Source: Lacibacter luteus (GTDB lineage: Bacteria; Bacteroidota; Bacteroidia; Chitinophagales; Chitinophagaceae). From it: a stretch of DNA of 64,000 bases. The notes under the pieces were generated by a model, which did not search any database, was not told where the DNA came from, and saw nothing but the letters and a program-made list of their open reading frames with translations. The stretch lies in contig NZ_SDHW01000006.1 of NCBI RefSeq assembly GCF_004118265.1, positions 304,558-368,557 on the forward strand, given 5' to 3'. This document shows positions 1 through 8,964 of this stretch, piece by piece; positions within the stretch are counted from its first letter, which is position 1, and every line of letters begins with the position of its first letter. Both the position numbers and the translations under genes were made by a program.

Positions 1-1149
1 ATTAGTGAGGGCTCCTTTAAACAAATAAATGCCGTTGCGGATATTCAGCTTGTGCCAGAGCAGTTTTTCCAAACCACCTTCGTCCGCCATTTCAAGTAAA
101 AGCGGCATCAATACATTGCTGATGGCTTGTGATGCGGTACGTGCAAAACCGCTTGGTATATTCGGTACGCAATAATGAATTACACCATGCTTTATAAAGA
201 TGGGACTTTCATGACTTGTTACTTCGCTTGTTTCAAAACATCCGCCTCTGTCGATGCTAACATCTACAATTACACTACCGGGCCTCATTTGTGCCACCAT
301 TTCTTCGGTTGCAACAATGGGCGTTCTTGCACCACCGATAGATGATAAGGCACCTACTGCCACATCGCATGTTTTTAATTGCTTGGCCAATATTTTTGGT
401 TCAACAACTGAAGTCCACATACGATGACCAATGGCCGTTTGCATGCGTTTGAGTTTGTAAATATTGTTGTCGAATACTTTTACACTGCCTCCCATTGCCA
501 ATGCTGTACGTGCAGCATATTCGCCTACAATTCCTGCGCCGATGATGATAACTTTTGTTGGCGGTATACCACTGATACCTCCTAACAGCACACCTTTACC
601 ATTATTAAAACTGCTAAGGTATTGTCCGGCGATGAGCATTACCGCACTACCTGCAATTTCACTCATGCTGCGAACGATGGGATTATGACCGGAATCATCT
701 TTCAGATTTTCGAACGACAAAGCAGTAATTCGTTTCTCCATCATCCCTGCCAGGATTTCGGGTTTCATCACCGCAATATGAATAGGAGAAATGATAGTTT
801 GACCCGGCTTCAGTAATTCCAATTCTGCTTCGCAAACCGGAGCCGACTTAATAAGTATATCACATTGATACACTTCTTTTCGCTCGTACGCAATTTTTGC
901 ACCTGCTTCGCTGTAATCTTTATCGCTGAAATGAGCGCCTTCACCGGCAAGATATTCGATCATTACCCTATGGCCATTGTTCACCAACACACTTACAGCT
1001 TCGGGTGTAAGTGCAACACGGTTTTCCTGGAACATATGTTCACGAGGAAGACCAATGAACAGCTGTGCGCCTTTCGATTTAATATCTAATTTCTCCTCTA
1101 ATGTTTCGTAGCTGAACGATGCGCTCACAATCGGTTTCGATAAAGCCAT
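1..1149 (-). CDS. ald: Alanine dehydrogenase, 3' end cut by window edge
   Basis: The minus-strand frame opens with ATG at 1149 and stays open for 383 codons to position 1, so only the last few residues can be missing; the family is usually about 370-410 residues. It would interconvert L-alanine and pyruvate plus ammonia with NAD in the cytoplasm. Visible marks are the N-terminal GLPREHMFQENRVALTP stretch with the substrate-binding arginine and lysine region, and a Rossmann nucleotide-binding turn (VIIIGAGIVGEYAARTAL) in the middle, followed by a VGALSSIGGARTPIV segment. Bacteroidota versions of this family can also resemble the alpha subunit of transhydrogenase, but the single-chain length and the GFARTASQAISN tail fit Ald. 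It lies 46 bases downstream of tsaE on the same strand and may be co-transcribed. Confidence 0.9.
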   Translation of the reverse strand, partial: MALSKPIVSASFSYETLEEKLDIKSKGAQLFIGLPREHMFQENRVALTPEAVSVLVNNGHRVMIEYLAGEGAHFSDKDYSEAGAKIAYERKEVYQCDILIKSAPVCEAELELLKPGQTIISPIHIAVMKPEILAGMMEKRITALSFENLKDDSGHNPIVRSMSEIAGSAVMLIAGQYLSSFNNGKGVLLGGISGIPPTKVIIIGAGIVGEYAARTALAMGGSVKVFDNNIYKLKRMQTAIGHRMWTSVVEPKILAKQLKTCDVAVGALSSIGGARTPIVATEEMVAQMRPGSVIVDVSIDRGGCFETSEVTSHESPIFIKHGVIHYCVPNIPSGFARTASQAISNVLMPLLLEMADEGGLEKLLWHKLNIRNGIYLFKGALTN

Positions 1150-1195
1150 ACGGTTTGTGCTGGTTTCTTGTTGGAAAGAGGTACAAATTACAAAA

Positions 1196-1615
1196 TCAGG
1201 ACGGAACTTTCACCGTTAATCTGCGGGTTGTGCTGTCAACAACATCAATTGAAAGCTGAACAGTAGCTGCAGGAAAAAGATCGGGTATTTTTTCAGGCCA
1301 TTCCACAAAGCAAAGATCACCGCTGTACAACACATCTTCCACACCAGCCTGTATGGCTTCTTCTTCGTCTTTGATGCGATACAGATCGAGATGATACACA
1401 ACCGATCCGTCTGCCGCTTTATATTCATTGATGATGGAAAACGTTGGACTGCCAACTGCATCACTTACGCCCATCACATCGCACAGAGCATGGATGAATG
1501 TTGTTTTTCCGCTGCCCATTGCAGCATAAAAAGCCCACACTTTATACTGCGTTAACTGTTGCAACACTTCTTTTGCAACGCTGTGTATATTCTCCTTTGT
1601 AATTGTGTAATGCAC
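1196..1615 (-). CDS. tsaE: tRNA threonylcarbamoyladenosine biosynthesis ATPase TsaE
   Basis: TsaE is the small P-loop ATPase that works with TsaB and TsaD to put t6A on ANN-decoding tRNAs. The Walker A loop reads GSGKTTF, where the family usually has GAGKTT. It is followed by VGSPTFSIINEY and the HLDLYRI motif, which are family signatures, and by FVEWPEKI, the Walker B-like segment. The open frame extends up to an ATG at 1726, but that would run 43 bases into the divergent copA gene and over its promoter; a GTG at 1615 gives a 139-residue protein of normal length and is preferred. No ATG is available between these points, so the start is uncertain although the identity is not. Confidence 0.88.
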   Translation of the reverse strand: MHYTITKENIHSVAKEVLQQLTQYKVWAFYAAMGSGKTTFIHALCDVMGVSDAVGSPTFSIINEYKAADGSVVYHLDLYRIKDEEEAIQAGVEDVLYSGDLCFVEWPEKIPDLFPAATVQLSIDVVDSTTRRLTVKVPS

Positions 1616-1648
1616 TGCAGAATTGAATGATGGTTGCAAAGATATTGA

Positions 1649-1679
1649 TTGATGCGCTTTTACTCTTACTGTAACTTTA
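1649..1679 (+). promoter_or_regulatory. Putative Bacteroidota-type promoter of copA
   Basis: A TTG at 1649-1651 is followed after 20 bases by TAACTTTA at 1672-1679, which matches seven of eight positions of the Bacteroidota -7 box TAnnTTTG. The copA start codon lies at 1684, so the transcript would be nearly leaderless. Confidence 0.4.
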
Positions 1680-1683
1680 CAGT

Positions 1684-3909
1684 ATGGAAACAATGAACTG
1701 GAAAGTTGATGGAATGACTTGTGCAAATTGTGCCCTCACCATCAGCAAATACCTCGAAAAAGAAGGGTTGAAAAATATAAAAGCCAATCCGGCCAGCGGC
1801 GAAGTGCATTTTGATTTTACAGAAACAACCGACCAGGATAAACTTGAAAAAGGATTAGAATCCTTAGGCTATATTGTTGCAGAACGCAACGGTGTTACAG
1901 CTAAACCGGAAGAGAAGAAAAAGATGAACCGCTTTCTCCGGTATGTATTGTTATGTGCTCCGTTTACATTGGTGCTGATGTTACACATGATCGAGAAATG
2001 GATACACATTCACTGGCTCATGAATCCATGGGTGCAGTTGGGTTTGTGTTTGCCGGTTTATGTTATTGGTATGAATTATTTTGGACGCAGTGCATGGAAA
2101 AGTATCCGCAACGGCTTGCCGAATATGAATGTATTAGTGGCTGTTGGTGCCACTGCTGCATTTGTTTACAGCTTGTACGGAACACTTACAGGGCAGGCAG
2201 AAGAATACATGTTTTATGAAACAGCAGCTACCATCATCACACTTGTATTTCTTGGTAATTATTTAGAAGATGCATCTGTTGAACAAACCCAACGTGCATT
2301 AAACAGTTTGGCAAAAAGCCAAAAGGTAATGGCCAACATGATTGCATTTGACGATCTGCACCAGGAACAGATCTTCCCTGTTGAAAATACAGTGTTGCAT
2401 GTTGGTGATCTTATTTTGATCAAAAGCGGTGAACAGATACCTGCAGATTGTAAAATACTATGGGGTGAAGCAACAGTAAATGAAGCCATTATTACCGGTG
2501 AAAGTTTACCGCTTACGAAAAAACAAAAAGATCAATTGATTGGTGGAAGTCTTTTGGTTGATGGAACAGTAAAAGCGCAAGTAACTGCAACTGCAAAAGA
2601 TTCTGTACTTGCTAACATTGTGAACTTAGTTAAACAGGCACAAGGAGAAAAACCTCCTGTACAACAACTAGCCGATAAGATCAGTGCCATTTTTGTACCC
2701 ATTGTATTAGGCATTGCAGTTGTAACATTAGCCGCCAACTGGATCATCTTAAAAGAATTTACACCTGCATTAATGCGCAGCATTGCTGTGTTGGTTATTG
2801 CCTGTCCTTGTGCAATGGGACTTGCAACGCCTGCAGCAATTGCAGTTGGGTTAGGCCGTGCTGCAAAAAATGGCGTGCTCTTCCGTAACGCAAAAAGCCT
2901 TGAGCTGTTTAAAAACATTACACAGGTTGTGTTCGATAAAACAGGAACACTTACTACCGGCAGATTTACATTAGCAGATTGGGCAATAGTGAATAATGAA
3001 TGGTCAATGGTGAACAATAAAAATCAACAATCAAATAAGGATGAGTTTATAGGTTATATGGGTACCGCTGATCAGCTTTTGATTCATTCACCACTCACAA
3101 TTCAAGACCAAGAATTCCAACGCATTGTTTATTCACTGGAAAAATATTCCAATCATCCGATTGCTGTTTGTATAGCTACAGAATGGAAAACGAACAAAGA
3201 TGAACGCTGGGCTTCGATTGAGGAGATCAAAGGCTTAGGTATGAAAGCTGTTACAAAAGACGGTGTGGAATGGATCGCAGGTTCGTATAAAGCAGCAGCA
3301 GATCAAACAATGGATGAAAACCATAATGTGTATGTATTGCGTAATGGCGAACTGGTTGGCTGGGTTGATGTAAAAGATGAATTGCGTACGGAAGCAAAAC
3401 CGATTGTACAATACCTCAAAAGCAAGAACATTAAAACCATTTTGCTGAGTGGTGATCGTAAGGCAAAAAGTGAAGCCATTGCAAAAGAATTAGGTATTGA
3501 TGAAGTAATTGCCGAACAAACACCTGAGCAAAAACTGGAAGTAGTTGAGCGTTTAAATAAAACCACGCCAACTGCAATGGTGGGCGATGGTATTAACGAC
3601 GCACCTGCATTGGCAAAAGCAACCATTGGTATTTCGTTGAGCGAAGCATCGCAGGTGGCTATGCAAACTGCCGATGTGGTATTGATGAATCATGGTTTAA
3701 AAAATCTGCCTTTATCATTAGGTTTGGGTAAGCATACGTTCTTAACCATCAAACAAAATTTATTCTGGGCATTTTTCTACAACATCATTGCTATACCCGT
3801 TGCTGCATTTGGTTTATTAACACCAACCTTTGGTGCATTGGTAATGGGGTTAAGTGATGTAGTGCTGGCAATCAACAGTGTAAGGTTGTTTGTGAAAAGA
3901 GTGGTTTAA
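1684..3909 (+). CDS. copA: Cu+-exporting P1B-type ATPase
   Basis: This 741-residue pump would export copper(I) from the cytoplasm using ATP. It starts with one heavy-metal-associated domain carrying GMTCANC (Cys13, Cys16), then has the TGES dephosphorylation loop (271-274), the intramembrane CPC metal site (374-376), the phosphorylated DKTGT motif (418-422), the SNHPIAV HP locus and GDGINDAPAL near the C terminus. The last membrane helices contain FYN and MGLS with a downstream Asn, as expected for Cu+ rather than Zn/Cd pumps. There is no adjacent copper chaperone or repressor, so its regulation is not visible. The frame is intact and the length is normal for one-HMA CopA. Confidence 0.93.
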   Translation: METMNWKVDGMTCANCALTISKYLEKEGLKNIKANPASGEVHFDFTETTDQDKLEKGLESLGYIVAERNGVTAKPEEKKKMNRFLRYVLLCAPFTLVLMLHMIEKWIHIHWLMNPWVQLGLCLPVYVIGMNYFGRSAWKSIRNGLPNMNVLVAVGATAAFVYSLYGTLTGQAEEYMFYETAATIITLVFLGNYLEDASVEQTQRALNSLAKSQKVMANMIAFDDLHQEQIFPVENTVLHVGDLILIKSGEQIPADCKILWGEATVNEAIITGESLPLTKKQKDQLIGGSLLVDGTVKAQVTATAKDSVLANIVNLVKQAQGEKPPVQQLADKISAIFVPIVLGIAVVTLAANWIILKEFTPALMRSIAVLVIACPCAMGLATPAAIAVGLGRAAKNGVLFRNAKSLELFKNITQVVFDKTGTLTTGRFTLADWAIVNNEWSMVNNKNQQSNKDEFIGYMGTADQLLIHSPLTIQDQEFQRIVYSLEKYSNHPIAVCIATEWKTNKDERWASIEEIKGLGMKAVTKDGVEWIAGSYKAAADQTMDENHNVYVLRNGELVGWVDVKDELRTEAKPIVQYLKSKNIKTILLSGDRKAKSEAIAKELGIDEVIAEQTPEQKLEVVERLNKTTPTAMVGDGINDAPALAKATIGISLSEASQVAMQTADVVLMNHGLKNLPLSLGLGKHTFLTIKQNLFWAFFYNIIAIPVAAFGLLTPTFGALVMGLSDVVLAINSVRLFVKRVV

Positions 3910-3946
3910 GAAACGTGAGTCGTGAATCGGCAGTTGTGAGTGAGAT

Positions 3947-3961
3947 CCCGAACCTTTCGGG
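3947..3961 (+). terminator. Short hairpin after copA
   Basis: CCCGAA (3947-3952) pairs with TTCGGG (3956-3961) across a CCT loop, 37 bases after the copA stop. There is no clear T-run after it, so it is a weak terminator candidate. Confidence 0.35.
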
Positions 3962-4021
3962 TTACCTATATTTCACAGGACTTTCATTTTCTTACGAAAA
4001 TGTATAGTTTGTACTAAAAAT

Positions 4022-4374
4022 ATGTTTCTTAACCTGTCTCACACCAATCTCGATCTATTTAAAGTATCACGCACATTTACACTGCTTTGCTATAAGGAAA
4101 CAAAGTCTTTTCCTGCAGATGAAAAGTTTGCAATGATTCAACAAATCAGAAGAGCCGCATTATCTGTTCATCTGAATATTGCCGAAGGTTCTTCCAGAAA
4201 ATCACTCGCCGAAAGAAAAAGATTTTCGAAATTGCAAGAGGTTCACTTGTTGAAGTAGATACAGCTTTTGATATTGCGGTGGAATTACATTACACAACAA
4301 AAGAACAATTACAGGAGCTTGGCTCATTGCTCATCCGATGCTTTCAAATGCTGTCGAAGATGATCGGAGCTTAA
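4022..4374 (+). pseudogene. Four-helix-bundle (S23/IVS-type) protein gene broken by a one-base shift
   Basis: The first 67 codons encode a typical four-helix-bundle protein of the family first known from 23S rRNA intervening sequences (IRRAALSVHLNIAEGSSRKS is its hallmark region). At the TTTT run 4223-4226 the frame changes: adding one T restores FFEIARGSLVEVDTAFDIA and an open frame to TAA at 4372-4374, giving a normal length of about 117 residues. As written, the protein ends early at 4258. Either the gene is dead or a base is missing from the assembly. The gene is bracketed by an 8-base inverted repeat, AGTCGTGA at 3918-3925 and its complement at 4376-4383. The function of these proteins is not well known. 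Confidence 0.75.
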
Positions 4375-4400
4375 CTCACGACTGACGAGATAAGATAACA

Positions 4401-6314
4401 ATGCAACAACTTAATCACATACTTCACCAATACTGGGGCTACTCTTCATTTCGTCCTATGCAGAAAGAAATTATTACTTCTGTTTTAGAAGGACATGATA
4501 CGCTTGCCCTATTGCCAACCGGTGGTGGTAAAAGTATTTGCTACCAGGTGCCTGCATTGGCAAAGGAAGGTTTGTGTATTGTTATATCACCATTGATCGC
4601 TTTAATGAAGGATCAGGTGGAAGCACTGCATCGAAAGCAGATTGAAGCAGCTGCCATTTATACCGGTATGCCTTTCCCTCAAGTGAAAGAAATTCTGCAA
4701 CTGGCGGTGAACGATAAATTAAAATTCCTTTACGTATCACCCGAACGTTTGGAAACAAATTTATTTTTAGAATATCTGCCCGGCATGAACATTCAACTGA
4801 TTGCCGTTGATGAAGCACATTGTATTTCACAATGGGGTTACGACTTTCGTCCTTCGTATTTAAACATTGCAGCATTCAGAAAAGAATTACCGGGTGTTCC
4901 TGTGTTGGCTGTTACAGCATCAGCCACTCCGTTGGTGCAGGATGATATCTGTAAGCAATTACAATTTCGCAAACATCATATTTACAAAGGATCGTTTTTA
5001 CGGCCGAATGTTTCATTCAGTGTGTTTGAAGTTGACAGCCGTATTAATAAAGCATTGCAGATATTACAGAATGTGCAGGGCTGTGCCATTGTGTATTGCA
5101 AAAGCAGAAAGCGTACGCAGGAGGTTGCACAACTGTTACAGCTGCAACAGATCACTGCTGATTACTACCATGCAGGTTTATCGAATGAGGAACGCAGTAA
5201 GCGACAGGAAGCATGGTTACGCAACGAAACAAGAGTAATGGTTTGCACCAATGCATTTGGTATGGGTATTGATAAACCGGATGTTCGTGTTGTAATACAT
5301 CACGATGTGCCCGATTGTCTGGAAAACTATTACCAGGAAGCAGGGCGTGCAGGTCGTGATGGACAAAAAGCTTATGCTGTTTTGCTGTACGATGCAAAAG
5401 ACATTACAGAACTCAATGGCTTATCGGCTATCCGTTTCCCTTCTGTTGAAGAGGTGAAGCATGTTTACCGCTGCCTTGTAAATTATCTGCAGCTTGCAAG
5501 TGGCAGTGGTGAAGGGCAATGGATAGATTTTGATCTGCAGGATTTCATCAAAGCATTTCAATTGAACAGTCATACTGCAGTGTATGCATTGAAAACACTG
5601 GAACAGGAAGGCTGGCTCAGTTATGCCGAACAGATCTTTCTTCCATCAAGAGTAGTGTTTACAAGCAGCAGGCAAACATTACAGGAATTTGAAGAACAGC
5701 ATCCACAACTTGAACCGGTGATTAAAGGATTGCTGCGCACCTACGGCGGCATCTTCGATATGGAATGTATTGTTTCTGAAAAGCAATTGGTAAAAGTGCT
5801 GAAAACAGATCTTGAGTTCATCAAACAATCGTTGCTGCAGTTGCATCGGTTTGGCATATTGCAATACAGTCCGCAAAAAGATAAACCACAGTTACAATTT
5901 TTACAGAACCGTGTACCTGTTGAACAATTATTCATTAACGAAAACAATATCAACAAACGGAAAGAACAGTTTGAAGCAAGAGTGCAACAGATGATTAGTT
6001 ATGTAACCGGCAACAATAACTGCAGGAGCAAGACCATTGGACTCTATTTTGGAGATGAGCAAAGTACCGATTGCGGTGTATGCGATGTGTGCTTATGGAA
6101 AAAAGGAAACGAACTCTCCCCTGCTGAGTTTACACAACTGCAGCAACAGATACTAAGTGCCGCTAATGAAAAAGGAATTGTGGTAAAAGAGTTTATCAGC
6201 CGTTTGGGCAGCAAACACAAAGAACGGGTGTGGAAGGTGATTGATCATTTGGTTGCGGAAGAAAAAATTGTGTTGAGTGATGGCGGGTTGTTGAAGAAAA
6301 AAATAAACCAATGA
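4401..6314 (+). CDS. recQ: ATP-dependent DNA helicase RecQ
   Basis: RecQ is a 3'-5' DNA helicase used in recombination and repair of stalled forks. The 637-residue protein has Walker A TGGGKS (40-45), the aromatic-rich VDEAHCISQWGYDFRPSY block, the SF2 helicase C motifs CTNAFGMGIDKPDVR and QEAGRAGRDG, and the zinc-binding cysteine cluster near the end (CRSK...CGVCDVC). After the winged-helix region it has a short helical tail instead of a clear HRDC domain, so it is at the shorter end of the family. It overlaps the next ORF by four bases (ATGA at 6311). Confidence 0.95.
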   Translation: MQQLNHILHQYWGYSSFRPMQKEIITSVLEGHDTLALLPTGGGKSICYQVPALAKEGLCIVISPLIALMKDQVEALHRKQIEAAAIYTGMPFPQVKEILQLAVNDKLKFLYVSPERLETNLFLEYLPGMNIQLIAVDEAHCISQWGYDFRPSYLNIAAFRKELPGVPVLAVTASATPLVQDDICKQLQFRKHHIYKGSFLRPNVSFSVFEVDSRINKALQILQNVQGCAIVYCKSRKRTQEVAQLLQLQQITADYYHAGLSNEERSKRQEAWLRNETRVMVCTNAFGMGIDKPDVRVVIHHDVPDCLENYYQEAGRAGRDGQKAYAVLLYDAKDITELNGLSAIRFPSVEEVKHVYRCLVNYLQLASGSGEGQWIDFDLQDFIKAFQLNSHTAVYALKTLEQEGWLSYAEQIFLPSRVVFTSSRQTLQEFEEQHPQLEPVIKGLLRTYGGIFDMECIVSEKQLVKVLKTDLEFIKQSLLQLHRFGILQYSPQKDKPQLQFLQNRVPVEQLFINENNINKRKEQFEARVQQMISYVTGNNNCRSKTIGLYFGDEQSTDCGVCDVCLWKKGNELSPAEFTQLQQQILSAANEKGIVVKEFISRLGSKHKERVWKVIDHLVAEEKIVLSDGGLLKKKINQ

Positions 6315-6616
6315 AATGGTCATTCGCTTTTTTCCATTGGCTGCTAACATTATTAATAGCACCACTTACTTCGCAGTTATTTCAGTATTTAAAAATCAAA
6401 AATAGTCATCTTATTGTTGGATTAGCTGAAGTTTATCCGATAGCACTTGTATTCAGTTTTGTATTTTCAATTCCAGTATTTTGCATTTATCTGATTGTGT
6501 TTTCAATCTTAAAAAGGAGCAAGCTTCACAAAAATGCTATAAAAGTAATTTTGATTACTTTGGCTACAACTGGAATCATTCTTTCAATACGACTTATTTT
6601 TAGTGGAGTTAGTTGA
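6311..6616 (+). CDS. Small multi-pass membrane protein, possibly cut short by an in-frame stop
   Basis: The gene overlaps the recQ stop by four bases and encodes 101 residues with three hydrophobic segments. I do not recognise the family. It ends at TGA 6614-6616, but the same frame continues for 27 more codons to TAG at 6698-6700 and encodes a further apolar helix and a basic tail (SITTLLVGIILPLRKQPASN). That continuation looks like the natural end of the protein, so the TGA may be a recent nonsense change. No function can be assigned. Confidence 0.55.
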   Translation: MKWSFAFFHWLLTLLIAPLTSQLFQYLKIKNSHLIVGLAEVYPIALVFSFVFSIPVFCIYLIVFSILKRSKLHKNAIKVILITLATTGIILSIRLIFSGVS

Positions 6617-6709
6617 GATATTATCAATGCTTATAGTATCACAACTCTTCTCGTTGGTATAATCTTACCGCTAAGAAAACAACCGGCTTCAAATAAATAG
6701 ACACTTTTT

Positions 6710-7087
6710 ATGAAAAATATTCTTCTCTTGGCTGTATTATTTTCGTTCATTTCCTGTTCTGCAAAAAAACAATCTTTGTTTTATGCTTTCACAGACGGTT
6801 TTATGGACTGGTATGAACTGAAGTTGTTTCATGATAGCTCATTTGATTTACACATTCCATCTGTAGACTATTCTGGTTTTTACAGAATTGATGGAGACAG
6901 CATTTTTCTGAGCTATAAAGAAAAACAAACTGGAGATATACCTCAAGCCTACCTCATCAACACTAAAAAACAAAAGATTGATGAATTGATATTATTTGAA
7001 GGAACCTATATAATAAGACAAGATAATAACCGATGGATTCAAATTGTAAATAATAATCTTCCGAACGACAAAAAAAAGCCGCAATGA
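6710..7087 (+). CDS. Small lipoprotein of unknown function
   Basis: The 125-residue protein begins with a lipoprotein signal peptide ending in FISC (Cys16), so it should be anchored in the envelope. The rest is a short, probably beta-rich domain with no motif I recognise. The stop codon TGA lies inside the stem of the terminator hairpin at 7078-7104, which tightly defines the end of this transcription unit. Confidence 0.6.
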   Translation: MKNILLLAVLFSFISCSAKKQSLFYAFTDGFMDWYELKLFHDSSFDLHIPSVDYSGFYRIDGDSIFLSYKEKQTGDIPQAYLINTKKQKIDELILFEGTYIIRQDNNRWIQIVNNNLPNDKKKPQ

Positions 7088-7104
7088 ATAAAAATCATTG
7101 CGGC
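7078..7104 (-). terminator. Strong rho-independent terminator between convergent genes
   Basis: GCCGCAATGA (7078-7087) pairs perfectly with TCATTGCGGC (7095-7104). On the minus strand the hairpin is followed by a run of T, so it ends the HerA-like gene; in the plus direction it overlaps the stop codon of the lipoprotein gene. Confidence 0.85.
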
Positions 7105-7125
7105 TCGCATTTCATTCAATTCGTT

Positions 7126-8688
7126 TTAAAACCATCCCGTCTTCTTCTTCGAACTTCTTCCACCCAAACCCAATGCGCCTAATAAACTACGGGTAATAAT
7201 GGTTGCAGCAGTACGACCAACCTGTTTTACAGTTGGATTATCAAAAAAGCTTTCTTCTTTTTTTGCAGGTCGTTTCTTTTCTTCTTTCTCTTCGGCTTCT
7301 GCTTCTTCTGCTGCCTTTGTTTTTTCAGCTGCTTCTTCCAGTTTGGCAGTAATGATCTCGTGTGCACTTTCACCGTCGATAGTTTGTGCATACTTCTTCA
7401 CCAGTTTGCTTTTGCCCGTGAGTTCATCCACTTCCGCATCACTCAACACTTCCATACGGCTGCGGGGCGGCATCAGCATTGCATGCACCAACGGTGTTGG
7501 AATTCCTTTTTCATTCAGCAATGTAACAAAGGCTTCACCAATACCCAGCTGTGTGAGCAGCTCATCCACATCATAGTATTCTGTTTCAGGATAATTTTCT
7601 GCAGCCTGTTTAATTACTTTACGATCGGCTGCTGTAAATGCACGCAAGGCATGTTGCACTTTTAAACCTAATTGCGCCAATACACTTGCAGGCACATCCT
7701 GCGGATTTTGTGTACAGAAGAAAATGCCTACTCCTTTCGAACGGATGAGCTTGATGACAGTTTCAATCTGTTGCAGCAAGGCTTCATTGGCTTCCTGGAA
7801 AACCAGGTGTGCTTCATCAATAAACAACACCAGTTTGGGTTTATCCATATCGCCTTCTTCGGGGAGTGTAGCATACAACTCTGCAAGCAAACTCAACATA
7901 AATGTGGAGAAGAGTTTGGGCCTGTCCTGCAGTTCCATTACTCGTATAATGCTGATCATTCCACGACCATCATCGTCAATACGCATGAGGTCGTCTACTT
8001 CAAAACTTGGTTCACCAAAAAATGCATCAGCACCCTGTTGCTGCAGTTCCACCACCTTGCGTAAAATTGTTCCGGTAGATGATGTAGATATTTTTCCGTA
8101 ATCTTTTTCAATCGTTGCCTTTCCTTCATCGCTGATGTATTGAATAACCTTGATGAAATCTTTCAGATCGAGCAAAGGCATTTTATTATCATCGCAGAAT
8201 TTAAAGATCATGGCAACAATACCCTGCTGGGTATCATTCAATCCTAAAATTTTCGACAACAGTATCGGGCCAAACTCACTAACGGTGGCCCGCAGGCGAA
8301 CTCCTTTCTTATCATCACTTAACGTCATTAACTCCACCGGAAACGCAGCAGGTTTGTATTCGCCACCCATCAGCTGTAAACGTTCTTCAATTTTTGCATT
8401 GGTTGCCCCGGCAGCAGCAATACCACTCAAGTCGCCTTTAATATCCATCAATACAACAGGAATACTTGCATCGCTCAAACCTTCGGCAATAACCTGTAAG
8501 GTTTTTGTTTTACCCGTACCCGTTGCCCCTGCAATTAAACCATGACGGTTCATTGTTTTCAATGGCAACAATACTTCTGCTCCCTTTTGCACCTGTTTAT
8601 CGAGCATTGCTGTACCTAACCGAAACGACTCGCCTTTAAATGTGTAGCCCTGTTGTATAGCCGAAGTAAATTGTTGTGCGTCTGCCAT
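7126..8688 (-). CDS. HerA/YjgR-like P-loop ATPase (DUF853 family)
   Basis: The protein has 520 residues and belongs to the DUF853 family typified by E. coli YjgR, which is related to HerA/FtsK translocases. The sequence shows Walker A GATGTGKT (54-61) early, Walker B LVLFIDEAHLVF about residue 290, and an Arg-finger region GIFFCTQNPQDVP. The last 70 residues are a low-complexity Glu/Lys/Ala tail followed by a Gly-rich, basic end. It stands alone between convergent and divergent neighbours. The cellular role of the family is not established; a DNA- or protein-translocating ATPase is the reasonable guess. Confidence 0.85.
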   Translation of the reverse strand: MADAQQFTSAIQQGYTFKGESFRLGTAMLDKQVQKGAEVLLPLKTMNRHGLIAGATGTGKTKTLQVIAEGLSDASIPVVLMDIKGDLSGIAAAGATNAKIEERLQLMGGEYKPAAFPVELMTLSDDKKGVRLRATVSEFGPILLSKILGLNDTQQGIVAMIFKFCDDNKMPLLDLKDFIKVIQYISDEGKATIEKDYGKISTSSTGTILRKVVELQQQGADAFFGEPSFEVDDLMRIDDDGRGMISIIRVMELQDRPKLFSTFMLSLLAELYATLPEEGDMDKPKLVLFIDEAHLVFQEANEALLQQIETVIKLIRSKGVGIFFCTQNPQDVPASVLAQLGLKVQHALRAFTAADRKVIKQAAENYPETEYYDVDELLTQLGIGEAFVTLLNEKGIPTPLVHAMLMPPRSRMEVLSDAEVDELTGKSKLVKKYAQTIDGESAHEIITAKLEEAAEKTKAAEEAEAEEKEEKKRPAKKEESFFDNPTVKQVGRTAATIITRSLLGALGLGGRSSKKKTGWF

Positions 8689-8761
8689 GATAAATTGGTA
8701 TTAGTTGATTATTGTAAAGTGCTTTGCTACTGTTATGTTATAAAGTTACCTGTTTGTTGTA

Positions 8762-8792
8762 TTGACAACAGCAACCGGCTGAATTACTTTTA
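8762..8792 (+). promoter_or_regulatory. Putative promoter of an orphan short transcript
   Basis: TTG at 8762-8764 is separated by 20 bases from TACTTTTA at 8785-8792, a seven-of-eight match to the Bacteroidota -7 box. The only transcribed feature downstream before the next promoter is a strong terminator hairpin at 8826-8851. Confidence 0.4.
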
Positions 8793-8798
8793 CATCAG

Positions 8799-8857
8799 CA
8801 AGCAATTTTTCTCATACTTTATTGTAATCGCTGCATGTTTATGCAGCGATTTTTTTA
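8799..8857 (+). ncRNA. Candidate small RNA ending in a strong terminator
   Basis: If the promoter at 8762-8792 is used, a transcript of about 60 bases would end at the hairpin AATCGCTGCAT (8826-8836) / ATGCAGCGATT (8841-8851) followed by a T-run. There is no ORF in it and the genes on both sides have their own signals, so the terminator otherwise has nothing to terminate. The evidence is only promoter plus terminator geometry; no known RNA family is recognised. Confidence 0.35.
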
Positions 8858-8892
8858 TGCTACTACTTTACGGCATCTCCCTCAAAGTGGTA

Positions 8893-8923
8893 TTGGCCGG
8901 CATAGTACAGCTCTATAATTTTG
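8893..8923 (+). promoter_or_regulatory. Bacteroidota-type promoter of the 8965 lipoprotein gene
   Basis: TTG at 8893-8895, a 20-base spacer and a perfect TAATTTTG (8916-8923, consensus TAnnTTTG). Transcription would start about 8930, 35 bases before the start codon. Confidence 0.65.
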
Positions 8924-8964
8924 TATTCACAAATCAGTTAACTATTAACCTTAAACTACATCTA

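Noticed and set aside
1616..1726. N-terminal extension of TsaE to the ATG at 1726
   Set aside because: It would overlap the divergent copA start by 43 bases and its promoter, and the extension has no family match.
7199..8545. Several long plus-strand frames opposite the HerA-like gene
   Set aside because: They are shadows of a well-supported gene on the minus strand and show Ser/Phe/Leu-rich composition typical of antisense frames.
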